60,513 nt of DNA from JAZGAE01 sp036475545 (GTDB lineage: Bacteria; Pseudomonadota; Alphaproteobacteria; DATDPM01): positions 1 through 60,513 of the forward strand of contig JAZGAE010000036.1 in NCBI GenBank assembly GCA_036475545.1, written 5' to 3'. The notes beneath the pieces are model-generated. The model saw only the letters and a program-made list of their open reading frames with translations, was not told the origin of the DNA and searched no databases. A program made the position numbers and the translations under genes. Below are positions 17,430-25,873 of this stretch, piece by piece; the first letter of the stretch is position 1, and each line of letters starts with the position of its first letter.

Positions 17430-18251
17430 TCACGGCTTCCCGCGCGCCAGCTCGGCGAGCCGCGCCAGCTCGGCGCGGGCGCCGGCGGGGTCCTCGATGG
17501 GGCGTTCGAAGTCCAGCCGGGCCGTTTCCGCGCCCCGTCTCAGGTCGCACCCCTCGGGGTCGAGTCCGGTCATGCGCCAGGCCGCCTCGTCCTCGGCGGC
17601 CGGGATCTCGAGGAGCCTCTCGGCGTAGAGGGCCAGCGCGTCGGCGTGATCCGCGTTCATATAGGCGACGATCCGCTCTTCGCTTTCCGCCAAGGCCTCG
17701 GTTTCCCCGCCGTAGGGGAAGTCGGCGCCCTCCACCCAGCTCACCAGGCCGAAGCCCGCCACCAGGTGCGCCCTCTCGACGGCCACCGCGTAAAGGTGAA
17801 AGTCCTTGAAGTCGGCATAGGCCTCGGCCGCGGGATGGCGCGCGAGGAAGCGCGCGCGGTGGCGGGGGGCGTCGCTTCGTCGCGCGCGCCCCAGCAGGGT
17901 GACCCGGGGCCCGGCGAGCGGATCGTCCACGCCTTCGCCGCGGCCGCCCGGGGACAGGCCGCCCGGGGACAGGCCGCCCGCGAACAGAAGGGAGAGCCGC
18001 GCGTCGCGGGCGATGTTTGCGGTGTGCTCGGCGAGTTCGGAAAGCAGCAGCAGAGGCGTGCCGTCATGATCGCACGCCGCCGTCACCAGCGACGCGTAGG
18101 GCCGGCCCACCGCCTCGCCTTCGCCGGCGAGCCGCGTCGCCAGCGCGGCGACCGGGCTCGCCCGCGCGAGGTGGCGTGCCAATCTCGCCGCTTCCTGGAT
18201 CTCCAACGTGCCTCCCTCGCCGGGGTCTGGATCGCCTGCTTGTCCGCTCAT
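17430..18251 (-). CDS. HugZ-like FMN-binding split-barrel protein with DUF2470 domain
   Basis: Protein of 273 residues. The N-terminal pyridoxamine-phosphate-oxidase-like split barrel spans about 15-160 (PYASLVTAACDHDGTPLLLLSELAEHTANI). A C-terminal DUF2470 domain shows MNADHADALALYAERL. This arrangement is that of HugZ/HutZ-type haem-utilisation proteins and related FMN proteins; haem degradation is possible, but the sequence does not settle it. A GGLSPGGLSPGG tract marks a short in-frame duplication in a loop (residues about 92-103). The start ATG overlaps the porin stop (ATGA), so the two genes are translationally coupled. Confidence 0.8.
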   Translation of the reverse strand: MSGQAGDPDPGEGGTLEIQEAARLARHLARASPVAALATRLAGEGEAVGRPYASLVTAACDHDGTPLLLLSELAEHTANIARDARLSLLFAGGLSPGGLSPGGRGEGVDDPLAGPRVTLLGRARRSDAPRHRARFLARHPAAEAYADFKDFHLYAVAVERAHLVAGFGLVSWVEGADFPYGGETEALAESEERIVAYMNADHADALALYAERLLEIPAAEDEAAWRMTGLDPEGCDLRRGAETARLDFERPIEDPAGARAELARLAELARGKP

Positions 18252-19492
18252 TTAGGAAGGGAATAAGAAGCCTCGAACCGCAAGCCGAACACCCAGGCAT
18301 CGCCCAGACCACCAGCCGCCCCCGGATCCGCGACGTACTGGATATCCGGTTGCAGAGCCAGCCAGGGTGTTACCTGAAGGCGGTAGGTCAGTTCAACGTT
18401 GATTTCGCGGCTATCCACCGATTCCCCCGCCAACCGCTGCGCCTCCTCGAAGGGGTCTCCATTATCGGCGATGGCGACGGCCAGCCCGAGCCGGTCCTCG
18501 TCCCGGCCCGGCACCAGGCCGGTGTAGACGCCACCCACCCCGAGATAACGATCGAACTGGTTCACATCATCGTCGGCGATGCCGAAGCGGCCGAAGACCG
18601 CCAGGCCCTGCTCCGGGCTTTCGGGCTCGCGGTAGAGCACCCGTTCGGCCAACACGTAGACGCCTTGATTGCCGGAACGTTGCACCGGATCGCCCGCCGA
18701 ATCGGTGGCCAACACGTCATCGAACCGCGCCGTGAAATGCCAGAAGCCCAGCGCCAGCTTGGTGCCGCGATCATCGAGATAATCGGCTTCGACCGCGATC
18801 AACGCGCCCTCGGATTTGCTCAGGATAATGGCGGTGCGACGCGGGTCGTCGGGGTCGCCCGGGACACCGTCAAGCACCACAGCCTGCAACGACAATGTTT
18901 GCGTCAGCGCAAGGCGCGTGCGAAGAGCCAATGAAGTCACCGGGAATATCGATGGACCGTTCTCGCCGGCTTGAGAAAAATCGGCGCCGATGCCATGGGA
19001 GCTGTTGATGAACAACGAGCCCGTCTCGTTGGCGTCGAATTCGGAATTCAGGTTGTAAAGCCCGGTCTTGATCGAAAAACGCTCGTCCCACAACGCCTGT
19101 TCGTACCAGAACTCGAACAGGCGCACCGCGCCAATCGCATCGATGTTGCTCACCACTTGCGCATCGCCGACGATGTCTTCGCTCAGGGTGTCGTCGGTAT
19201 TGGCCAGCACGTACGCGAAGAACGTCGCGCCGGTCCAACCCCAGGCCCGTTCCGCATCGATCTCCAGCATCAAATCCAGGTTGTCCAAATAGGCGGCGCC
19301 GCGCCGCATTCCGCCCGCGGCATTCCCCCAGATCTCGCCGGTGTACACGGCCTCGAAGGCATATCCCTCGCACGCCAACGGGTCTCCGTCACAACCGGCA
19401 TACCCGTTCGCGCTGTAAACCAGGGCGCTCCCGAGCACCGCCAAGCCATGGACGACACGCTGCGCAAGCACCATGGCCAAGCCTTCATTCAT
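18248..19492 (-). CDS. Carbohydrate-selective porin, OprB family
   Basis: Outer-membrane beta-barrel of 414 residues with an N-terminal signal peptide (hydrophobic stretch after MNEGLAMVLAQ, cleavage near NGYAG). Family features are alternating amphipathic strands, AAYLDNLDLMLEIDAERAWGW, KTGLYNLNSEFDANETGSLF and the aromatic end VFGLRFEASYSLPK. OprB proteins admit sugars, although the assignment rests on strand pattern and family resemblance. Base composition is noticeably less GC-rich than its neighbours, suggesting relatively recent acquisition. ATG 19492 starts the signal peptide; the frame extends to 19567 without conserved sequence. The last codon overlaps the next gene's start by 4 nt. 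Confidence 0.85.
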   Translation of the reverse strand: MNEGLAMVLAQRVVHGLAVLGSALVYSANGYAGCDGDPLACEGYAFEAVYTGEIWGNAAGGMRRGAAYLDNLDLMLEIDAERAWGWTGATFFAYVLANTDDTLSEDIVGDAQVVSNIDAIGAVRLFEFWYEQALWDERFSIKTGLYNLNSEFDANETGSLFINSSHGIGADFSQAGENGPSIFPVTSLALRTRLALTQTLSLQAVVLDGVPGDPDDPRRTAIILSKSEGALIAVEADYLDDRGTKLALGFWHFTARFDDVLATDSAGDPVQRSGNQGVYVLAERVLYREPESPEQGLAVFGRFGIADDDVNQFDRYLGVGGVYTGLVPGRDEDRLGLAVAIADNGDPFEEAQRLAGESVDSREINVELTYRLQVTPWLALQPDIQYVADPGAAGGLGDAWVFGLRFEASYSLPK

Positions 19493-19822
19493 CGGTGGTT
19501 TCGATCGCTTCGGATACCACCCGTCTCTCAACCTGGAGTTCCCGGATGCGCCCCCGCCTCGAGACATACGGTTGTCCCGGCTCGGGCCGGGGCGGCAGCA
19601 GTCCCAGCGCGCAAGCGCGGATGGGCGCCCGAATCTGGAAAGACATGAGGGGGTCCCCTTCGATATCGGAGGCGGGAACGTCCGGGAATGGCCGCGTTTG
19701 GCGCGCCAGGGTTGGAAGCGGTGGGTCCTAGGGGTGGTGGCGATCCAACCGGCTGGTGGGCCTCGGGCAAAGCCCGCGGCAGGCGGCGCGACGCGGCCGG
19801 GGCCCTGCGGCCCCGTTCCCGG
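19493..19822. other. Intergenic stretch between cbtA and the porin gene
   Basis: 330 bp with no convincing gene on either strand. It should hold the cbtBA terminator and the porin promoter, but no strong U-tailed hairpin or clear sigma-70 hexamers were found. Confidence 0.5.
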
Positions 19823-20506
19823 TCAAGCTCCCGCGGCGAGCCTTCGGAAGAAGAATCCGGTAAGGCCACCGAGCGCGACCCAGAACGCCGCTGCGGTGAC
19901 CAGCGAGGCCGCCGCGAACTCGGCCGCCAGCTCGGCCGGAACGAGGCCGCCGGGGGCTTGCGCCTCGGGCGCGCCGACGGCGTGGGGCGCCACGATCAGC
20001 ACTATCCCCAGCGCCTTCACTGCCCGGCGCGGCGCGAACACGACCAGCGCAAGCCCCGCGGCCGTCGCCGCCACGGTGGCGAGCCACCATGCCTGGCGCT
20101 CGAAGAGCGGCGCCGCGCTCGTGCCCGGAAGCTCGGGCGGGAGCCCCAACGCCGGCGCCAGGTGAAACACCGCGAACCCGGCAAGTCCCCATAAGACTCC
20201 GCGCCGCCAGTCGACCGAGCGTTCAAGCGCGAAACAGGCGGCAAGCACCAGCGCGAACCCGATGGCGGTCAGAACGTTGGTGAGGACGGTATAGACCGTC
20301 CGCTCGAGCCCCTCCGCGGGCGCCCAGGCGCCCTCTCGATGCTCGGCGCCCTCTCCGACGTGGCCCGCCGCCGTGGCCGGCCCTGCGGCCTCAAAGGTCT
20401 CGGCCTCAAGAACGAGCGGGATGACCCTCACGGACTGGAACGCGGACACGAGAAAACCGCCCGCGATCCCGGCGAGGACCGCCGCGGTCAGAACCTGTCT
20501 TATCAT
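19823..20506 (-). CDS. cbtA: Cobalt transporter subunit CbtA
   Basis: Integral membrane component of a predicted cobalt uptake system, 227 residues with about five to six hydrophobic segments (MIRQVLTAAVLAGIAGGFLV, LTAIGFALVLAACFA, WLATVAATAAGLALVVF and others). A His/Glu-rich loop (AAGHVGEGAEHREGAW) follows the first helix, as in CbtA proteins, and could hold metal. IVLIVAPHAVGAP is a second conserved His segment. The Shine-Dalgarno GGGAGGG lies immediately upstream of ATG 20506. It is the second gene of a cbtBA operon, 11 nt after cbtB, under a cobalamin riboswitch. That regulatory link is what makes cobalt the likely substrate. Confidence 0.92.
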   Translation of the reverse strand: MIRQVLTAAVLAGIAGGFLVSAFQSVRVIPLVLEAETFEAAGPATAAGHVGEGAEHREGAWAPAEGLERTVYTVLTNVLTAIGFALVLAACFALERSVDWRRGVLWGLAGFAVFHLAPALGLPPELPGTSAAPLFERQAWWLATVAATAAGLALVVFAPRRAVKALGIVLIVAPHAVGAPEAQAPGGLVPAELAAEFAAASLVTAAAFWVALGGLTGFFFRRLAAGA

Positions 20507-20517
20507 GGCGCCCTCCC

Positions 20518-20721
20518 TTAATGGCAGGGGAAGGCGAAGGCGTGGCGCCCATCATGGGCCGCGTTGTGCAACGCATCCGCGTCGGCGAGCGCGACTCCAT
20601 ACAGGATGAACGCGCCCAGAAGCGCGGCGACCATGGCCGCGATGGCGGCCGCGACGCGTTCCTCCGCGGACCGGGAAAGGGGAAGGGCAGAGGTCGATGT
20701 GGCTGATTTGACGTGACGCAT
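20518..20721 (-). CDS. cbtB: Cobalt transporter subunit CbtB
   Basis: Small membrane protein of 67 residues with a single transmembrane helix (AAAIAAMVAALLGAFILYGVA). The C-terminal metal-binding tail ALHNAAHDGRHAFAFPCH has four His and a terminal Cys-His, the hallmark of CbtB. Start ATG 20721 follows GGAGAG by a few bases; the in-frame extension to 20736 is not needed. It is the first gene after the cobalamin riboswitch, so the leader controls both cbt genes: B12 abundance would shut off cobalt import. Confidence 0.93.
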   Translation of the reverse strand: MRHVKSATSTSALPLSRSAEERVAAAIAAMVAALLGAFILYGVALADADALHNAAHDGRHAFAFPCH

Positions 20722-20837
20722 AACGGACTCTCCCAACTGAGCAGCAGTACACCGTTTTCTGCGTCACCGCGAACGGGGCCAAGAGAGGAGAGGCCCGTCC
20801 TCCACCGGGTTCACCCGCCCGATGGGTTCGCGCTGAC

Positions 20838-21035
20838 GGACCGATGGCAGGTCTCCTGGCTCGCGGGTCGTTGTCCGTCTCCTGGCCTTCCCGGTTTCCC
20901 AGTGGCGCTCAGCGGAGACGGGCTCGCCGCCTACAGTTGCGGGAACAGCCGCGGCTTTGATCCCGGTTCGGTTCGATCCCGGACAGGGGCTCGCACCGCG
21001 TTCCCTTTTCGTCCCCCTCTGGGGAACCATCGACG
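20838..21035 (-). promoter_or_regulatory. Cobalamin (AdoCbl) riboswitch upstream of cbtBA
   Basis: Read on the minus strand, the leader starts with GGTTCCCC and ACGAAAAGGGAACGCGGTG (5' domain). It continues with GTTCCCGCAACTGTAGGCGG and GCCACTGGGAAACCGGGAAGG (core), and ends with the B12 box AGCCAGGAGACCTGCC at 20846-20861. These are the conserved blocks of the cobalamin riboswitch, in order. The aptamer ends about 120 nt before the cbtB start, leaving room for an expression platform. Binding of adenosylcobalamin would be expected to repress cbtBA. Confidence 0.95.
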
Positions 21036-21137
21036 CCGCCACTATATCGTCGAGGGCGGGCCCAGGCAACAAACCACCCGGGGCCACCCAGGCGACCGCG
21101 TCGCGCATCGTGCCCATCCCTCTTCGCTATGCGACCC

Positions 21138-21225
21138 GAGGCAGAGGTCTGAGTGTCTAGAAGTGATAGAAGATGGAGAGGGAGGCAGAGGTCTGAATGC
21201 CTAGAAGTGATAGAAGGCGGAGAGG
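21138..21225. repeat. 44-bp direct repeat, two tandem copies
   Basis: Two adjacent copies (21138-21181 and 21182-21225) begin GAGGCAGAGGTCTGA and share CTAGAAGTGATAGAAG, with about five mismatches. They lie in the roughly 550-bp non-coding stretch between the riboswitch and chvI, where no gene is supported. GC content drops locally. They may be regulatory, or a slippage duplication. Confidence 0.75.
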
Positions 21226-21585
21226 ATGGTGCGGACATCGAGCTTCTCGTCATCCGTAATCGGTACGCTCACGCCCACTCCAAGGGCAAAGCCTCTGCTG
21301 CAGCGCCCGTTTCCCATAGCGCCGAGAGCAGCTATCCACAAGCCGAAGCGAACCCATCGGGCCCGGGTGCCGCGCCGTCCGGTCCGGTCGCAAGGCGGGA
21401 AATCACAACGAGATCATGGTCTTGCCACAATCGTGGTATCGTTTAAAGTGCGCCTCGGGCAGGGCGGAGCACCCGGGGGTGGAGCCCAGTCTCGAGCGCG
21501 GGAAACGGCCGCCCGGCGGGGCGCGTCGAGGCCCGATGGCCCGGCCGCGGCCGGCAATGGATCGTGAGATCGAAGGGTTTTGGTT

Positions 21586-22290
21586 TTGTCGCACAGCGTC
21601 GCCCTCGTCGATGACGACAGGCACATCTTGGTCTCGGTGTCCATGGCTCTGGAGGCCGAGGGCTTCGCCGTCAGCACCTATGCGGACGGGGAAGAGGCGC
21701 TGCGGGGCCTGCGTGCGAAGCCTGTCGATGTGATCATCCTCGACATCAAGATGCCGCGCATGGACGGGATGGAGCTCCTCAACCGGCTGCGCCAGGAAAG
21801 CCAGGTGCCCGTGATCTTCCTCACCTCCAAGGACGAGGAGATCGACGAGGTCCTGGGGCTCCGGCTGGGGGCCGACGATTACATCAAGAAGCCCTTCTCG
21901 CAGCGCTTGCTCGTGGAGCGGATCCGGGCGCTCTTGCGGCGCCGCGAAATCGCCGCGGACGAAGCCTCGGCCGGCGCCGGCGGCGAGGGGATCATCCGCC
22001 GCGGGGACCTCACGCTCGATTCCGTGCGCCACGTTTGCGCCTGGAGGGGCGCCCACGTTCCCCTCACGGTGACCGAGTTCCTGATCCTGAAATCGCTCGC
22101 CGCGCGGCCCGGCCACGTCAAGAGCAGAGATCAGCTCATGGACGCCGCCTATGGCGAGCATATCTATGTCGACGACCGCACCATCGACAGCCATATCAAA
22201 CGCTTGCGCAGGAAGTTCAAGGAGGCCGACGCCAAGTTCTCTCAGATCGAGACGCTTTACGGCGTCGGCTACCGTTACCGCGAGAGCTGA
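21586..22290 (+). CDS. chvI: Response regulator ChvI (OmpR family)
   Basis: DNA-binding response regulator of 234 residues. The receiver domain has the acidic pocket DDD near residue 9, the phospho-acceptor Asp53 in IILDIKMP, and Lys in DYIKKPF. The C-terminal OmpR-type winged helix has the recognition region VDDRTIDSHIKRLRRKF and ends GVGYRYRE. With ChvG it senses envelope and acid stress and is a global regulator in rhizobia and Brucella. The start is TTG: 21586, with GAAGGG about 8 nt upstream, fits best; TTG 21580 is possible. The gene order chvI-chvG-hprK-PTS is conserved in the class. Confidence 0.93.
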   Translation: MSHSVALVDDDRHILVSVSMALEAEGFAVSTYADGEEALRGLRAKPVDVIILDIKMPRMDGMELLNRLRQESQVPVIFLTSKDEEIDEVLGLRLGADDYIKKPFSQRLLVERIRALLRRREIAADEASAGAGGEGIIRRGDLTLDSVRHVCAWRGAHVPLTVTEFLILKSLAARPGHVKSRDQLMDAAYGEHIYVDDRTIDSHIKRLRRKFKEADAKFSQIETLYGVGYRYRES

Positions 22291-22298
22291 CGTGGCCA

Positions 22299-24053
22299 AT
22301 GGCGATAAGCGCAGAAGCGGAAACGCCGCAAGACCGCAAGGCGGAAGGCGCCGCCCCTGAGGGGTCCGCCGAGGCGGGGGTCGCGGCCGAAAGGCCGCCT
22401 TCGGCGCCGCCCCAGGCCGCCCCGGGCGGAGCCGTCAAGGCCGGCAAGGCCGGCGCCCGCGTGCGGCGGCGCGGGCCGTTCTCGTCGCTTACCAGGCGCA
22501 TCCTCGCCGTCAACGTGTTGGCGTTGGCGATTCTGGTCGTGGGCGTGCTCTATCTCGACCAGTATCGCCAGGGCCTCATCCGCGCCGAGCTAGAGGCCCT
22601 GACCACCCAGGGCGAGATCTTCGCCGGCGCGCTCGGCGAAGGCGCCGTGGCGATCCCGCCCGACGGTCGGCCCCTGCTGTTGCCAGGCCTGGCGCGGCAG
22701 ATGATGCGCCGCCTGGTCGCGCCCACCGAAACCCGGGCGCGGCTGTTCGACGACGACGGGTTCCTGGTCGCCGACAGCTGGGTGCTCGCGGGGCCCGGCG
22801 GGCTGGTGCTCGTCGAGGAGCTTCCCGCCCCGGGCCTCGGCGGGAACATTGCCGCTTTTCTCGGGGACCTCTACGACTGGATGTTCAACCTTCTTCCGCG
22901 GCGCCGCGATTATCCCCCCTATTCGGAGACGGCGGACCAGAAAGCCGCGGATTACGACGAAGCGGACGCCGCCCTTTGGGGCGAGATCGGCACGGCGGTC
23001 CGCTCCACCTCCGGCGGTGGCCTGATCCTGAGCGTGGCCGTCCCGGTGCAACGTTACAAGCAGATCGTAGGCGCCATTTTGTTATCGACCAGCGATGCCG
23101 ACATCCAGGAGGCGCTGAGGTCCGTGCGCCTCGACATCTTCCGCGCGTTCCTCCTGGCGCTGGGCGTGACCGTTCTGCTCTCCATCTTTCTCGCCGGCAC
23201 CATCGCGCGGCCGGTCCGCCGCCTGGCGCTGGCGGCGGAGAAAGTGACCCACGGCCACGGCCGCAAGGCGACCATCCCCGACTTCGCCGACCGGGGGGAC
23301 GAGATCGGCGACCTGTCCGGGGCGCTGCGTGACATGACCGCGGCGCTGTGGCAACGCATGGACGCGATCGAGCGCTTCGCCGCCGATGTCGCCCACGAGA
23401 TCAAGAACCCGTTGACCTCGCTGAGAAGCGCCGTGGAGACCGCCGCCCGCGTCGAGGACCCGGAGCGCCAGCGGCGCCTCATGGCCATCATTCTCGAGGA
23501 TGTCCAGCGACTCGACCGGCTCATCAGCGACATCTCCAACGCCTCCCGCCTGGATGCCGAGCTCTCCCGGGCCGAGCTCACGCCGGTCGATCTCGTCGGC
23601 ATGCTCACGATGCTGTCGGACCTTTACCGCAGCACCGCGGACGAACACGCCCCGCGAGTCGAGGTCGACCTTCCCGAAGGCGTGGACCTGCTCGTGCCCG
23701 GCATGGAAGGCCGGCTGGTGCAAGTCTTCAGGAACCTCATCGACAACGCCGTCTCGTTCAGCCCGCCGGGCGGCAAGATCGCCTTCAGGGTCGAGCGCGC
23801 CGCCGGCTTCGTTACCGTCACCGTGGATGACGAGGGTCCGGGGATTCCGGAAGGCATGTGCGAGGCCATCTTCAAGCGTTTCTATACGGAGCGTCCGGCG
23901 CAGGAGAAATTCGGGACCCATTCGGGGTTGGGCCTGTCCATCTCGCGGCAGATCATCGAGGCCCACGACGGAAGCGTCACCGCCGAGAACCGCCGTGACG
24001 AAAGGGGCGCAATCCTCGGCGCGCGCTTCGTCGTGCGTCTGCCCACGCATTGA
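22299..24053 (+). CDS. chvG: Sensor histidine kinase ChvG
   Basis: Membrane sensor kinase of 584 residues, partner of ChvI. A roughly 60-residue Ala/Pro-rich cytosolic N-terminus precedes TM1 (about 66-85) and a periplasmic sensor region. TM2 (about 285-310), a HAMP linker beginning at RPVRRL, and the H-box FAADVAHEIKNPLTSLRSA with phospho-accepting His366 follow. The ATPase domain has NLIDNAVSFSP (N box), DDEGPGIP (G1) and HSGLGLSISRQI (G2). All catalytic motifs are intact. ATG 22299 lies 8 nt after the chvI stop. In relatives the periplasmic protein ExoR represses ChvG; no exoR is in this window. Confidence 0.94.
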   Translation: MAISAEAETPQDRKAEGAAPEGSAEAGVAAERPPSAPPQAAPGGAVKAGKAGARVRRRGPFSSLTRRILAVNVLALAILVVGVLYLDQYRQGLIRAELEALTTQGEIFAGALGEGAVAIPPDGRPLLLPGLARQMMRRLVAPTETRARLFDDDGFLVADSWVLAGPGGLVLVEELPAPGLGGNIAAFLGDLYDWMFNLLPRRRDYPPYSETADQKAADYDEADAALWGEIGTAVRSTSGGGLILSVAVPVQRYKQIVGAILLSTSDADIQEALRSVRLDIFRAFLLALGVTVLLSIFLAGTIARPVRRLALAAEKVTHGHGRKATIPDFADRGDEIGDLSGALRDMTAALWQRMDAIERFAADVAHEIKNPLTSLRSAVETAARVEDPERQRRLMAIILEDVQRLDRLISDISNASRLDAELSRAELTPVDLVGMLTMLSDLYRSTADEHAPRVEVDLPEGVDLLVPGMEGRLVQVFRNLIDNAVSFSPPGGKIAFRVERAAGFVTVTVDDEGPGIPEGMCEAIFKRFYTERPAQEKFGTHSGLGLSISRQIIEAHDGSVTAENRRDERGAILGARFVVRLPTH

Positions 24054-24087
24054 CACCACGCGCCGTCCGGTCCCACCCTTCCCTTCG

Positions 24088-24522
24088 ATGATCCAAGTTC
24101 ACGGCACCACCGTGGCATTGGACGGCCTCGCCGTGCTGCTCAGGGGCGAGCCCGGAAGCGGCAAATCCGACCTCGCCCTGCGCCTGATCGACGGCGGCGC
24201 GCGGCTCGTTGCCGACGACCAGACCCGCCTTGAGTTGGAGGACGGGCGGTTGATCGCCTCCTGCCCGGGGTCCATAGCCGGGCTCATCGAGGTCCGCGGC
24301 GTCGGCATCCTGCCGGTGGCGAGCCTCGAGAGGGCGCCGCTCGGCCTCGTCGCCGACCTGGTCTCGGAAGAGGCGGTCGAGCGGCTGCCGGAGCCCGCGG
24401 CGTGCGATTTCCTCGGGGTTGCGGTTCCGCTGGTGCGGCTCGCCCCCTATGCGGCCTCGGCCGCGGCCAAGCTGCGCCTTGTCGTTTCCGCAATAAGGCA
24501 AGGTATAATCCCGCGGTCATGA
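24088..24522 (+). CDS. hprK: HPr kinase/phosphorylase, short alphaproteobacterial form
   Basis: Phosphorylates and dephosphorylates the regulatory Ser of HPr in response to metabolic state. At 144 residues it is the short form that keeps only the C-terminal kinase domain. Walker A is GEPGSGKSD at 20-28, followed by LVADDQTRLE and the capping motif IAGLIEVRGVGIL, the family signature. The N-terminal domain of Firmicutes HprK is absent, as usual in this class. ATG 24088 is 34 nt after chvG. The stop overlaps the rapZ start (ATGA). Its substrate Ser is present in the ptsH product two genes downstream. Confidence 0.92.
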   Translation: MIQVHGTTVALDGLAVLLRGEPGSGKSDLALRLIDGGARLVADDQTRLELEDGRLIASCPGSIAGLIEVRGVGILPVASLERAPLGLVADLVSEEAVERLPEPAACDFLGVAVPLVRLAPYAASAAAKLRLVVSAIRQGIIPRS

Positions 24523-25448
24523 CCAAGCCCGTGAAGAGCGGTGCCGTGGGCGCGCGCTCCGGCCTCGCGCCGGACCGAGGCGCGCCCGCGCGGGTGGTGG
24601 TTGTCACCGGGATGTCGGGCGCGGGCCGGTCTTCGGCCCTGAAGATATTCGAGGACCTCGGGTTCGAGGCGATCGACAACATGCCGCTCTCGCTGCTGTC
24701 AAGCCTGGTGCGGCCGGGCAGCGGCTTTCGCCGGCCGCTCGCCATCGGGGTCGACATCCGGACCCGCGACTTCGACGTGAGCCACTTCCTCGAGGCGATC
24801 GATCATCTCCGCGTCCAGGAGGCGCTGGACGTCCGCACCTTGTTCCTCGACTGCGACGACGAGATCCTGCGCCGGCGCTACGCCGAGACCCGCCGCCGAC
24901 ATCCCTTGGCCGCCGACCGGCCGGTGGAGGACGGGATTCGCCACGAGCGCCGGCTGGTCGAGCCGCTGAGAGAATATAGCGACGCGGTCGTCGACACCTC
25001 GAACCTGGGGCTGGGCACGCTGCGCGAAATGCTTCACAGCGACTTCGGCCCCGATCGTGAAGCGGGGGTGACGACCTTCGTGACCTCGTTTTCCTACCGC
25101 CACGGCCTGCCGCGCGAGGCGGACCTGGTGTTCGACGTGCGCTTCTTGGCCAATCCCCATTACGAGGCGGGTCTCCAGCCGCTTACCGGCCGCGACCCGG
25201 GTGTGGCCGACTTCATCGCCGCGGATCCCGGATTCGCCCCGTTCTTGGAGGCGATGGTGGACCTGCTGTTGCCGCTGCTACCGCGCTTCGAGCGCGAGGG
25301 GAAAAGCTATCTCACCATCGCGGTGGGATGCACCGGCGGGCGGCACCGCTCCGTCTTCGTGGCGGAAAGGCTTGCTTCCCTGTTGCGTGACCAGGGCCAG
25401 CGGGTCACTGTCCGCCATCGCGATATCGATCGGGCCACCGCACTCTAA
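24519..25448 (+). CDS. rapZ: RapZ/YvcJ-type nucleotide-binding RNase adapter
   Basis: Protein of 309 residues. The N-terminal P-loop reads GMSGAGRSSALKIFEDLG, with Arg replacing the usual Lys, a variant also seen in other RapZ-family members. The C-terminal domain carries FSYRHGLPREADLVFDVRFL and GCTGGRHRSVFVAE, the conserved segments that in E. coli bind RNA and glucosamine-6-phosphate or GlmY. E. coli RapZ directs RNase E to glmZ; in Alphaproteobacteria the role is less clear. It is embedded in the PTS regulatory operon and overlaps hprK by 4 nt. Confidence 0.92.
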   Translation: MTKPVKSGAVGARSGLAPDRGAPARVVVVTGMSGAGRSSALKIFEDLGFEAIDNMPLSLLSSLVRPGSGFRRPLAIGVDIRTRDFDVSHFLEAIDHLRVQEALDVRTLFLDCDDEILRRRYAETRRRHPLAADRPVEDGIRHERRLVEPLREYSDAVVDTSNLGLGTLREMLHSDFGPDREAGVTTFVTSFSYRHGLPREADLVFDVRFLANPHYEAGLQPLTGRDPGVADFIAADPGFAPFLEAMVDLLLPLLPRFEREGKSYLTIAVGCTGGRHRSVFVAERLASLLRDQGQRVTVRHRDIDRATAL

Positions 25449-25468
25449 TTTGTGCTAAAGGTTCGCCC

Positions 25469-25873
25469 ATGATTGGTATGGTTCTGGTAACCCACGGCCG
25501 TCTCGCCGCCGAGTTCGTCGCGGCGCTCGAGCACGTGGTCGGTCCGCAGCGCAACATCCGCGCCATCTGCATCGGTCCCGACGACGATATGGAGCGGCGC
25601 CGCAAGGAGATTCTCGACAGCGTCGCGAAGGCGGACGAGGGCGACGGGGTGGTGGTGCTCACCGACATGTTCGGCGGCACGCCCTCGAATCTTGCGATCT
25701 CCATCATGGACGCCGCGAACGTCGAGGTTATCGCCGGCGTCAATCTGCCGCTGCTGGTCAAGCTCGCCACGGTGCGCGAGCGCGAATCGCTGACGAAAGC
25801 GGTCGCTAACGCCCAGAAGGCCGGTCGCAAGTACATCAACGTGGCATCCAGGCTTCTGGAGGATGAGAAATAA
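25469..25873 (+). CDS. PTS EIIA component, mannose family
   Basis: EIIA-Man-type domain of 134 residues. The phospho-accepting His9 is in MVLVTHGRLAAEF, and the fold motif VVVLTDMFGGTPSNLA is present. No EIIB, EIIC or EIID sugar permease lies anywhere in the window, so this is part of an incomplete regulatory PTS rather than a transporter. It takes phosphate from HPr, and in relatives the phosphorylated form signals to other proteins. It lies 20 nt after rapZ, and its stop overlaps the HPr start. It is often called manX or ptsM in this class, so no symbol is given. Confidence 0.92.
   Translation: MIGMVLVTHGRLAAEFVAALEHVVGPQRNIRAICIGPDDDMERRRKEILDSVAKADEGDGVVVLTDMFGGTPSNLAISIMDAANVEVIAGVNLPLLVKLATVRERESLTKAVANAQKAGRKYINVASRLLEDEK

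Noticed and set aside
24600..24640. Inactivated Walker A in RapZ (Lys to Arg)
   Set aside because: The GAGRS form occurs in other RapZ/YvcJ family members, so it is not good evidence of lost function.
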